Assembly (NCBI GenBank): GCA_020638495.1
Contig: JACKIN010000001.1
Location: 620,001-684,000, forward strand
Length of the DNA: 64,000 bases
From: Geminicoccaceae bacterium
GTDB lineage: Bacteria > Pseudomonadota > Alphaproteobacteria > Geminicoccales > Geminicoccaceae
Reading direction: 5' to 3'
In this document: positions 8,494-15,824 of the stretch, piece after piece
Layout of the letters: the number at the start of each line of letters is the position of its first letter
How positions within the stretch are numbered: the stretch's first letter is position 1
Position numbers and translations under genes: made by a program
The notes under the pieces: model-generated
Database searches by the model: none
Told to the model about the DNA's origin: nothing
What the model saw: only the letters and a program-made list of their open reading frames with translations

Positions 8494-9062
8494 GCGACGG
8501 GCGGCGTCAGCGCTTTGGCGCTGCCCGGGCGTTCGGTCCGGATCGGACCGGCAACACCATGGTCGAGTTCGCCCTGATCGGGCCGGTCTTCCTGGTCATG
8601 GTGCTCGGCATCTTCGAGATCTGCCTCATTCTCTTCACCAGCGGCTCGCTGCAGTCGGCGGTGGCCTCCGCCTCCCGCTACGGCATCACCGGACAGGCCG
8701 GCGATACCGACCGCCTGACGGCGATCACCGAGATCCTCCGCGACCGGACCTTCGGCTTCATCGATATCGAGGAAGCCGACATCTCCACGCTGGTCTATCC
8801 GAGCTTCACCGAAATCGGCCGCCCGGAGCCGTTCACCGACCAGGACGGCGATGCCACCTTCGATCCGGGCGAGCCCTACGAGGACATCAACGGGAGCGGC
8901 GGCTGGGATGCCGACATGGGCTCGGCCGGCCTCGGCGGGCCAGGCGACATTGTGCTCTACAACGTCGACTACCGCAGCCGGCTGATGAACGCCTTCGTCG
9001 CACCGCTTTTCGGCGACATCCGCTATACGGCGACCATCGCCGTGCGCAACGAGCCCTATTGA
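8490..9062 (+). CDS. TadE-like pseudopilin/assembly protein
   Basis: A 190-residue TadE family protein. The diagnostic N-terminal sequence GNTMVEFALIGPVFLVMVLGIFEI has the conserved Glu five residues into the hydrophobic helix, as in prepilin-like TadE/TadF. The rest is periplasmic and contains an acidic insertion (DQDGDATFDPGEPYEDINGSGGWD) that looks like a calcium-binding loop. The start ATG overlaps the stop of the TadG-like gene. It is the middle gene of a three-gene Tad-accessory operon. No TadA ATPase, TadB/C platform or RcpA secretin is in the window. Confidence 0.85.
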   Translation: MSDGRRQRFGAARAFGPDRTGNTMVEFALIGPVFLVMVLGIFEICLILFTSGSLQSAVASASRYGITGQAGDTDRLTAITEILRDRTFGFIDIEEADISTLVYPSFTEIGRPEPFTDQDGDATFDPGEPYEDINGSGGWDADMGSAGLGGPGDIVLYNVDYRSRLMNAFVAPLFGDIRYTATIAVRNEPY

Positions 9063-9155
9063 GGCATGTGTGGACCCATGCTCCCCGGGGTGGCGCACGC
9101 TGCCCGTCCGCGCATCTACGCATTCGCCCGAGCAGCACACATCGGGGCATGGCGC

Positions 9156-9815
9156 ATGTGGGTTGCCGGCCTTCGGGGGCGTCTGTCGGGCGACCTGTGT
9201 CGCGGGCACCTCGCGGCTGATCGCCGGGGCGTCATTGCGCTCGAGTTCGCGCTCATTCTGCCGCTCCTGATCCTCTTCTGCTTCGGCACGGTCGAGGTCG
9301 GGCGCTTCGTGCTGCTGCAGATGAAGCTCGACCAGCTCGCCGCCTCGGTGGCCGATCTCGGCACCCGTGACCGCACGCTGAGCGCCGCTACGATCGACGA
9401 CATTTTCGCCGCCGGGGCGCATATCGTCCGGCCCTTCGATCTCGCCGCCGACGGCCGCATCACACTGAGCGCGGTCGGCCTGACGGCCGGCGATCAGCCG
9501 CGCGTGCTCTGGCAGCGGCGCAGCGGCGGCACGCTCGACCTGCCGAGCGAGACTGGCACGGTCGGCAGCCCCGCCACGCTGCCCGACGAGATCACGCTCG
9601 CTGTCGGCCAGACCGTGGTCGTCGCCGAGGTCAGCTTCAGCTATCGTGGCATGTTCGGCCTGCTGCCCGAGCGGATCACGACGAAGCGGGCCTATTTCCG
9701 CCCGCGCCTCGGCAGCCTGCAGGAGCTGTCGTCGATTGGCGGTTCCGATCATCCCTTGATTGCAGACGCCGGTTGGTGCGAGTCGTTGCAGGCGTCAGTT
9801 GTTGCAAGCGGATGA
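9156..9815 (+). CDS. TadE-like protein (second copy)
   Basis: About 219 residues with the TadE signature RRGVIALEFALILPLLILFCFGTVEVGRF: a basic segment, then Glu inside a hydrophobic helix. The remaining part is periplasmic and rich in beta-type sequence. The start is uncertain. ATG 9156 is used, since the sequence from 9066 to 9155 reads as low-complexity and no good ribosome site precedes ATG 9066; the long form would be 249 residues. It is the last gene of the TadG-TadE-TadE operon and is followed by a 229-bp gap before the sulfotransferase cluster. Confidence 0.75.
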   Translation: MWVAGLRGRLSGDLCRGHLAADRRGVIALEFALILPLLILFCFGTVEVGRFVLLQMKLDQLAASVADLGTRDRTLSAATIDDIFAAGAHIVRPFDLAADGRITLSAVGLTAGDQPRVLWQRRSGGTLDLPSETGTVGSPATLPDEITLAVGQTVVVAEVSFSYRGMFGLLPERITTKRAYFRPRLGSLQELSSIGGSDHPLIADAGWCESLQASVVASG

Positions 9816-9885
9816 CGCTGGGCGCCTGCCGGGCACGAGTCGGGTGATGGTCGCTTGAGCCGAGAGCCACGACCCCTTAGATCCC

Positions 9886-9905
9886 CTGCAGTCGGCTGAC
9901 TGCAG
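9886..9905. repeat. 20-bp inverted repeat in the gap after the Tad operon
   Basis: Perfect 8-bp arms CTGCAGTC and GACTGCAG flank the loop GGCT. It lies 70 bp after the TadE stop and 140 bp before the first sulfotransferase. No T-run follows on either strand, so it is not a textbook intrinsic terminator. It could be a terminator stem, an operator for the downstream cluster, or chance. Nothing else was recognised in the 9816-10044 gap. Confidence 0.4.
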
Positions 9906-10044
9906 CCGGACGTTCGAGCGTCATCGACTTCTATGTCCCGTGCCCGGCGGGACGGGAAGGTTGTTGTCGCCGGATGGCGTTCTCTTTCGGCGGTTAAGGC
10001 GGGTGGTCCCGCATGGCAGCCGGGGAGCAGCATTCAGGTGTTCG

Positions 10045-11016
10045 ATGACGCCGATTTCCGCACTGGTCCGCCCAGCCCTCTCCAGCCTGGAGAAGAAGCT
10101 GACGCGCGCCGTGATCCTCTATCCCACGGCGCCTTTCATGGCCGCCGACCGGCGCGTGGCACTGGAGCGCTGGCTGCGCGGCCGTGAGCAGTGCCAGAAG
10201 CTCGGCAAGGCCGACATCGTCATCGTCTCCTTCGGCAAGAGCGGCAGGACTTGGTTGCGCGTCATGTTGTCGCGCTTTTATCAGCTGCGGCACGCCCTGT
10301 CGGAACGGTTCCTCATCGGCTTCGACAACTACCATTTCATGAACCGGGCGGTGCCGCGGATCTTCTTCACCCATGACAACTACGTGAAGGACTACAGCGG
10401 CAACGTCGACAACAAGGCCGACTATTACGGCAAGCGGGTGGTTCTCCTGGTACGCCATCCGGCCGACGTCGCCGTGTCGCAGTATCACCAATGGCGCTTT
10501 CGGATGCGGCCACGCAAGAAGGTGATCAACGACTATCCGGACGAGGCGGGTGAGGTGTCGGTCTTCGACTTTGTCCGTCACCAGCCGGCTGGCCTGGAGA
10601 AGACCATCGACTTTCTCAATGGCTGGGCCCGCGAGCGCGAGCGGCTCGGTGCTTGCCACATCCTGCGCTACGAGGACATGCGCGCCGACCCGGCCGGCAG
10701 CCTCGGGCAGTTGCTCGACTTCGTGGGCACACCGGGCACGCCCGCGGAGATCCTTGGAGCGGTCGACTATGCCTCGTTCGAGAATATGAAGAAGCTCGAG
10801 GGGCAGAGCCGGTTCTGGCTTTCCGGCGGGCGGATGATGGCCAAGGACAAGAGCAATCCCGAGAGCTTCAAGGTGCGGCGCGGCAAGGTCGGCGGGTTTC
10901 GCGACTACTTCACCGACGCCGAGGTGGACTCGATCCTCGATTATGTGGATGAACGCCTCGATCCGGTGTTCGGCTATCGCCGGACGGTCATGGCCCCGTC
11001 CGGCAGCGAGGTCTAA
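10045..11016 (+). CDS. sulfotransferase domain protein 1
   Basis: A 323-residue cytosolic-type sulfotransferase that should move sulfate from PAPS to a hydroxyl. The 5'-phosphosulfate-binding loop is SFGKSGRTWLR (K65, close to the consensus KSGTTW). The 3'-phosphate-binding segment is VVLLVRHPADVAVSQY, with R137 and S145. The C-terminal ESFKVRRGKVGGFRDYF matches the PAPS-binding RxGxxG(D)W/F region. It is clearly paralogous to the minus-strand sulfotransferase at 15811-16767. ATG 10045 is chosen over an upstream ATG at 9940 because the extra 35 residues do not match the paralogue. It is the first gene of a plus-strand cluster and probably acts on a sugar or lipid-sugar acceptor, which is not identified. 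Confidence 0.85.
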   Translation: MTPISALVRPALSSLEKKLTRAVILYPTAPFMAADRRVALERWLRGREQCQKLGKADIVIVSFGKSGRTWLRVMLSRFYQLRHALSERFLIGFDNYHFMNRAVPRIFFTHDNYVKDYSGNVDNKADYYGKRVVLLVRHPADVAVSQYHQWRFRMRPRKKVINDYPDEAGEVSVFDFVRHQPAGLEKTIDFLNGWARERERLGACHILRYEDMRADPAGSLGQLLDFVGTPGTPAEILGAVDYASFENMKKLEGQSRFWLSGGRMMAKDKSNPESFKVRRGKVGGFRDYFTDAEVDSILDYVDERLDPVFGYRRTVMAPSGSEV

Positions 11017-11050
11017 CGCTGTTGGAACGGCTGGTAGGACGGAGAACAGG

Positions 11051-11953
11051 ATGAGCGAACCCAGGCCTTGCGTGTTCATTCACACCAACCCGAAGCAAAT
11101 GCTCGGCGCCCGGGTGTCGGAATATTCGTTTCGACGCAACAGCGCCAGACCCGACGCGTTCGACGTGCGCATCATCTCGACTGAGGATTTCCCCTGGCTG
11201 AAGAGCCACGAGGGCCGGACCTACCGGCGCGACGGTCTCGACCGCGAATGGCTGTATGACGATCTGCAGTCCTTCACACCTCTGCGCTTCACCCCACCAG
11301 AGCTCATGAACTATTCCGGCCGGGCCGTGATCGTCGATCCCGATGTCTTTGCGGTCGGCGACATTCTCGACCTCCTGAAGCGCGATATGGCGGGGAAGCC
11401 GCTCTTCGCCCGGCCGCGCGGCGGTTCGAAGGAGTTCGCCTCGAGCGTCATGCTGCTCGACTGCGCCAGACTCACCCACTGGCGGGCCGAGGAGCAATTC
11501 GACGAGCTCTTCCAGGGCAAGCGTGACTACATGGATTGGATCTGCCTCAAGCTCGAGCCGCGCGAGACCATCGGCCTGCTCGAGCCCGAATGGAACGACT
11601 TCGACCGGCTGACGCCGTCGACGAAGCTGCTGCACAACACCAAACGCTGGACCCAGCCCTGGAAGACCGGTCTCCCGGTCGACTTCACACCGTCGAGCAA
11701 GACCCGACGCTTCGCCCCGCTCGGTTGGTTTCGTCGGGCACGCGAGGCAGTGCTCGGTCGATATGGCGGTCTCGGAACTTACAAGCGGCATCCGGACCCG
11801 GGCCAGGAGGCCTTCTTCTTCGGTCTCCTCAAGGAGTGCCTCGACAAGGGGCATATCGACGAGGCCATGGTGCGGGCCGAGATGGCCGCCAATCATGTCA
11901 GGCACGACGCCCTGGAGATGCTCGAGCGATCGACCCTCCAGCAGGCGGCCTGA
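11051..11953 (+). CDS. glycosyltransferase-like protein (GT-A, DxD)
   Basis: A 300-residue protein. The N-terminus VFIHTNPKQMLGARVSEYSF and the motif AVIVDPDVFAVGDI look like a GT-A/GT8-type glycosyltransferase, with DPD as the metal-binding DxD. The C-terminal half carries LLHNTKRWTQPWKTG and a helical tail. There is no signal peptide or membrane helix, so it is probably cytoplasmic. ATG 11051 follows a GGAGAACAGG ribosome site and lies 34 bases after sulfotransferase 1. The next gene, an acyltransferase, starts 19 bases after its stop. The donor and acceptor sugars cannot be deduced; the family assignment is moderate and should be tested by structure prediction. Confidence 0.6.
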   Translation: MSEPRPCVFIHTNPKQMLGARVSEYSFRRNSARPDAFDVRIISTEDFPWLKSHEGRTYRRDGLDREWLYDDLQSFTPLRFTPPELMNYSGRAVIVDPDVFAVGDILDLLKRDMAGKPLFARPRGGSKEFASSVMLLDCARLTHWRAEEQFDELFQGKRDYMDWICLKLEPRETIGLLEPEWNDFDRLTPSTKLLHNTKRWTQPWKTGLPVDFTPSSKTRRFAPLGWFRRAREAVLGRYGGLGTYKRHPDPGQEAFFFGLLKECLDKGHIDEAMVRAEMAANHVRHDALEMLERSTLQQAA

Positions 11954-11972
11954 GCCGGTCGGCCGCGTCGGG

Positions 11973-12974
11973 ATGTCGTGGGCCGAGCGCAGGCGCTACT
12001 GGCGCAAGCGCTGGCGCCGGCTCGCGGTGGTGCGGTCCTTGCGACTTGGGCTACGCGACGCCTTCCTCCTCAGCTTCTGGGCGATCTGCGCGCGGCTCTC
12101 ACCAACTCGGGCATCGCGCTTGGGCGCCGCCTGCAGCCGGGTGCTCGGTCGGTTGAGCACCAAGAACGACAAGATTCGCCAGAACTTGCGTATCGTGTTT
12201 CCCCAGGCCGGCCGCGGCGAGCTCGACCGGATCGAGCAGGCCATCTGGTCGAACATGGGGGCGGTCATCGGCGAGTATCCGCATCTCGGGGTGCTCGGTC
12301 GGTCGGCGGGTGATGGGGTCGGTCTGGAATCGGCGATCCCGCCGCATCTGGAGCCCAACTTCAGCGGTGAGCGGCTGACTGTCTTCGTCGCGGGCCATCT
12401 CGCCAACTGGGAGGTGCTGGCGGTGGCACCGGCGCACTGGGGTGTCGATCTCGCCGTCATCTACACACCCATCGGCGAGGGTGCCGCCGACCGGCGCCTG
12501 CGTGAATACCGCGAGCGCATGTCGGCTCGCCTCCTGCCGCGCGACGGCAGTGCCCGCGAGCTGCTGCGGCATCTCAGGAGCGGCCGGCCGGTTGGCATCG
12601 TTGCCGATCACCGTGCCGACGAGGGGGCGTCCCTGCCGTTCTTCGGCGCCACAAAGCGCACCACGCTCTCGCCGGCGCGGCTCGCCCTGCGGACCGGTGC
12701 CGAGCTCGTTGCCGTTCGGGTGGAGCGCCTGGGGCCGGCCCACTTCCGCCTCTCCGCCGAAGGGCCGATCCGCCCGCCGGCGGGCGTCGGCGACGAGGAG
12801 ACCAAGGCGGTGGCCATGATGACCGCGTTCAATGCATGCCTCGAGCGCTGGATCCGGGAGCGGCCCGGCGAGTGGCTCTGCAGCAAGCGGGCCTTTCCCA
12901 AGGAGGTCGTCGATTCTCTGCCGTCGCGGCCGCTCGGCGGCTCGCTCAAGCCGGACATCTCGCAGCATGCTTAG
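11973..12974 (+). CDS. LpxL/HtrB-family lysophospholipid/lipid A acyltransferase
   Basis: A 333-residue member of the lipid A biosynthesis acyltransferase family. The catalytic HX4E motif is HLANWE (H142, E147) and the block VGIVADHRADEGASLPFFG matches the family's second conserved region. A basic N-terminus and one hydrophobic helix near residues 28-42 suggest inner-membrane attachment on the cytoplasmic face. It should transfer an acyl chain to a lipid A precursor or another glycolipid. Its 3' end overlaps the next sulfotransferase by 8 bases, so the two are co-translated. Placement among sulfotransferases and a glycosyltransferase suggests acylation of a lineage-specific sulfated glycolipid, rather than the housekeeping lipid A step, though the latter is not excluded. 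Confidence 0.85.
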   Translation: MSWAERRRYWRKRWRRLAVVRSLRLGLRDAFLLSFWAICARLSPTRASRLGAACSRVLGRLSTKNDKIRQNLRIVFPQAGRGELDRIEQAIWSNMGAVIGEYPHLGVLGRSAGDGVGLESAIPPHLEPNFSGERLTVFVAGHLANWEVLAVAPAHWGVDLAVIYTPIGEGAADRRLREYRERMSARLLPRDGSARELLRHLRSGRPVGIVADHRADEGASLPFFGATKRTTLSPARLALRTGAELVAVRVERLGPAHFRLSAEGPIRPPAGVGDEETKAVAMMTAFNACLERWIRERPGEWLCSKRAFPKEVVDSLPSRPLGGSLKPDISQHA

Positions 12975-13914
12975 CGACAACGTCAAGAAGGCCCTCGTCC
13001 TCGCCGCCAGCCAGCCCTTGCCGCCGGCCTGGCGCCTGCGCCTGCGGCGCCCGGGGCTCGCCCGGCTGGAGCTGGAGAAGGCGACCCGGACCGACCTCTT
13101 GATCATCGGTCATCCCAAGAGCGGCAACACGTGGCTTCGGGTCCTGCTCTCCCGGCTCTACCAGACACGGCACAACTTGCCGGCCGACCTGGTCGTCACC
13201 TCCGACGAGCTGCATCGGCGGAACGCGGCCATCCCGCGCATCTCCGCGACCAATGGCTGGTATTCCTATGAGGGGGTGGTCGGGGACGCCCTGGCGGTCG
13301 ACGCACCGCCGAGCCCGATTCGCGATAAGCCCATCGTCTTCCTGCCGCGCCATCCGCTCGACATCGCGACGTCCTGGTACCTGCAGGTCACCAAGCGCCA
13401 GTCGAACGCGAAGTTCGAGCTGATCAACGCCGATCTCGACCGGCCGATCGACCGGACTCGGATCGATCGCTGGGCCTTCGTCCGCCACAGCGGATTCGGT
13501 CTCGCCAACATCATCGCCTTTCTCAACACCTGGCAGGCGCGAGTCGCCCGGCTGCCGCATGCGATCACCGTACCCTACGAGGCGTTGCGCGCCGATCCGG
13601 CGAGCCAGCTGGCACGGATCGGCGAGCTGATGGGCGACCCGTTCAGCGCGGACGAGATCGCCGAGGCGGTGCGTTTCGGCAGCTTCGACAACCTGAAGTC
13701 GCTCGAGAGCAGCGGGTTCTTCAAGCAGAAGGGGCTGCGCCCAGGCATTCGAGGCGATGCCGAGAGCAGCAAGGTGCGTCGCGCCAGAGTCGGTGGATAT
13801 CGCGAGGACTTCACGCCCGAGCAGGTGGCCGAGCTCGAGGCGCTGGTCGCGGCATCGCTCGATCCGGCGCTGGGCTATGCGCCCCGACCGGCATCGGCCG
13901 GCGCCGAACCTTGA
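12967..13914 (+). CDS. sulfotransferase domain protein 2
   Basis: A 315-residue PAPS-dependent sulfotransferase. The 5'-phosphosulfate loop is GHPKSGNTWLRVLLSR (K51 to W56) and the 3'-phosphate segment is IVFLPRHPLDIATSWY. The C-terminal AESSKVRRARVGGYREDF aligns with the same region of the other two sulfotransferases here, but the middle differs. It carries a long insertion (YLQVTKRQSNAKFELINADLD), so it probably has a different acceptor. ATG 12967 lies within the 3' end of the acyltransferase gene, and its own stop overlaps the TTG start of the ELM1-like gene. Cytoplasmic. Confidence 0.85.
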   Translation: MLSDNVKKALVLAASQPLPPAWRLRLRRPGLARLELEKATRTDLLIIGHPKSGNTWLRVLLSRLYQTRHNLPADLVVTSDELHRRNAAIPRISATNGWYSYEGVVGDALAVDAPPSPIRDKPIVFLPRHPLDIATSWYLQVTKRQSNAKFELINADLDRPIDRTRIDRWAFVRHSGFGLANIIAFLNTWQARVARLPHAITVPYEALRADPASQLARIGELMGDPFSADEIAEAVRFGSFDNLKSLESSGFFKQKGLRPGIRGDAESSKVRRARVGGYREDFTPEQVAELEALVAASLDPALGYAPRPASAGAEP

Positions 13915-15068
13915 GCGACGCGCCCGTCACCTGGCTGCTCCTCGGCGACAAGCGCGGCGACAACCGCATGGTCGAGGTGATCGCCGAGCATCTGCCCTGG
14001 CCTTCGATCACCAAGCGGCTGGTCACGCGGCCGGAATGGGTAGTGCCGAAGCCGCGGGTTCGCTCGACCCTGGACCACCTCGATCTCGCCGCCTCCGATC
14101 CGCTGGAGCCGCCCTGGCCCGATCTGGTCCTGACCATCGGCCGGCGGCCGTCCATGGCGGCAAGATGGCTGGCGGAACAGGCGGAAGGCCGGACGAAGCT
14201 GGTCCTGGTCGGCAAGCCCTCCGGCTCGATCGAACCCTACGACCTCGTTATCGTCAGCGCCGAGGCGTTCCTGCCACCGTCCACCCGGGTGATGACCATC
14301 GATCTGCCGCTGATGCGCATCGATCCGACCTTGGTCGCTGCCGAGGCCGAGCTCTGGCGGCCGCGGCTCGCCGCCTTGCCGCGGCCCTGGATCGCCTTTC
14401 TTCTCGGTGGGCCGACGGGTCCATTCCGCTACGACGATGAGCTGGTCGAGCGGGTGCTGGATGGTGCCCGCAGGACCGCCTCGGGCGAGGGTGGCACGGC
14501 CTTCATTGTCACCAGCCGTCGCACGCCGAAACCCGTGGTCGAGCGCCTGCGCCAGGAGCTGCTGCCCGCCGCCCGGCTATATGCCTGGGGCGACGAGGCC
14601 GCCGGCAATCCCTATCTGGCGCTGCTCGGCCTCGCCGATGCGCTCCTCGTCACCGCCGACAGCATCTCCATGCTGACCGAGGCAGCGCGACTCGGCCGGC
14701 CCCTTTCCGTCATCCCGGTCTCGACCCCGGGGCTCGGCCGGCTCGACCAGTGGCGCCGCGAGCTCGTGCAGCGCCTGTTCGGCGGCCGCGCCGCTCGCTA
14801 CGCCCCGCTGCTCGGCCGGCTCGGCATCTCGGCGCAGACCCGCGATTTCGCTGCTTTCGAACGGCTCCTGGTGCAACGCGGCCTTGCAAGCTCTTACACC
14901 ATCCGACCGCCGGCCCCGACCGGCCGGGCCGGCGACGATGTCGGCCGGGTGGTGGCGCGGCTCTGCCAGCTCATGGGGCATGCGCTCCCAAAGCCACAGA
15001 GCGCGGCCAATTCGGTCGATGCGACACCGGTCGCCGCCGACCGCGTTGTCGGTGTCCAAAGCCGATGA
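13911..15068 (+). CDS. ELM1/DUF1022-like protein
   Basis: A 385-residue protein of the 'mitochondrial fission ELM1' family (DUF1022). Telling segments are WLLLGDKRGDNRMVEVI, VLTIGRRPSMAARWL, FLLGGPTGPFRYD and LLVTADSISMLTEAARLGRP. The last resembles the UDP-sugar-binding half of GT-B enzymes, and the family is suspected to be glycosyltransferase-like. It starts with TTG 13911 in a TTGA overlap with sulfotransferase 2. Bacterial members are often beside lipid A acyltransferase genes, as here. No transmembrane segment is seen. A strong hairpin begins 9 bases after its stop codon. The activity is unproven; a role in sugar transfer to the product of this cluster is inferred. Confidence 0.7.
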   Translation: MSDAPVTWLLLGDKRGDNRMVEVIAEHLPWPSITKRLVTRPEWVVPKPRVRSTLDHLDLAASDPLEPPWPDLVLTIGRRPSMAARWLAEQAEGRTKLVLVGKPSGSIEPYDLVIVSAEAFLPPSTRVMTIDLPLMRIDPTLVAAEAELWRPRLAALPRPWIAFLLGGPTGPFRYDDELVERVLDGARRTASGEGGTAFIVTSRRTPKPVVERLRQELLPAARLYAWGDEAAGNPYLALLGLADALLVTADSISMLTEAARLGRPLSVIPVSTPGLGRLDQWRRELVQRLFGGRAARYAPLLGRLGISAQTRDFAAFERLLVQRGLASSYTIRPPAPTGRAGDDVGRVVARLCQLMGHALPKPQSAANSVDATPVAADRVVGVQSR

Positions 15069-15076
15069 TAATTTTT

Positions 15077-15106
15077 GTCGCGGGGCATGTGGACATGCCC
15101 CGCGAC
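15077..15106. repeat. 30-bp inverted repeat hairpin
   Basis: Two perfect 14-bp arms (GTCGCGGGGCATGT and its complement) are separated by only GG. It lies directly downstream of the ELM1-like stop and upstream of the oxygenase gene. A T-run (ATTTTTG) precedes rather than follows the stem on the plus strand, so a classic intrinsic terminator does not fit in either direction. It may stabilise or process the operon mRNA between the two genes, or form a cruciform or protein-binding site. Confidence 0.75.
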
Positions 15107-15155
15107 GGTGCAGCCGAATGGCGTTGTGCCCGGCCTAAATCGGGGAGAATCCGGC

Positions 15156-15824
15156 ATGGCCCAGGCCATTGCTCGAGCGACCAATTCATTGTCGCCGGTC
15201 CCACCGCCCTTCGATTATGCGCGGCTCGCAGCCACGGAGCGCCGGGATGATCCGTTCCCGCATGTTCTCGTCGAGAATTTCGTCACCGTGCCGGACCGGG
15301 CGGCGCTGATCAGCGATTTTCCGGCGATCACGGGGCCTGGCAATGTGGAGCCGGGCGACGTGCCGCAGGGGCCGGCCTTCGACCGGTTGATCCTAGAGTT
15401 GGAAAGCGACCGCTTCCGTGCCGCAATTGCCGACAAGTTCGGCATCGATCTCTCCAACGCCGTGCCGACCATCGGCATCCGCGCGTTTGCCGAGCCGACC
15501 GATGGGCGCATCCACTGCGACCACCGGTCGAAGCTGATCACGCTCCTGCTTTATTTCAACGAGGAATGGACAGACGAAGGCGGGCGGTTGCGCATCTGCC
15601 GCGACCAAAGCGACATCGAGGATTTCGCCACGGAGGTGGTGCCGCTCTCCGGCACGCTCATTGCCTTCAGGAACGGCCCGACCGCCTGGCATGGCCACAA
15701 GCAGCACGTTGGCCAGCGGCGCATGCTGCAGCTCAGCTTTCGCGACATGAGCGGCATTGTCGGGATCGAGCGCCGGCTGTCGCGGCTGACCAAGCCGATC
15801 CGGCGGATGCTCAACCTGAGCTGA
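15156..15824 (+). CDS. 2-oxoglutarate/Fe(II)-dependent oxygenase
   Basis: A 222-residue 2OG-Fe(II) oxygenase of the prolyl-4-hydroxylase-like group. Iron ligands are H120 and D122 (HCDHRSK) and a distal His in AWHGHKQH, probably H181. The 2-oxoglutarate-binding Arg follows in GQRRMLQLSF. The core LLLYFNEEWTDEGGRLRI is typical of the family. ATG 15156 has GGGGAGA 7 bases upstream. The gene follows the 30-bp hairpin and overlaps the convergent sulfotransferase by 14 bases at its 3' end. It may hydroxylate the fatty acyl chain or the sugar of the cluster's product, creating a sulfation site. That role is inferred from context only. Confidence 0.8.
   Translation: MAQAIARATNSLSPVPPPFDYARLAATERRDDPFPHVLVENFVTVPDRAALISDFPAITGPGNVEPGDVPQGPAFDRLILELESDRFRAAIADKFGIDLSNAVPTIGIRAFAEPTDGRIHCDHRSKLITLLLYFNEEWTDEGGRLRICRDQSDIEDFATEVVPLSGTLIAFRNGPTAWHGHKQHVGQRRMLQLSFRDMSGIVGIERRLSRLTKPIRRMLNLS

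Noticed and set aside
15077..15106. Classic intrinsic terminator after the ELM1-like gene
   Set aside because: The only T-run precedes the stem on the plus strand, and the minus-strand 3' flank is A-rich, so neither direction has stem followed by U-run.
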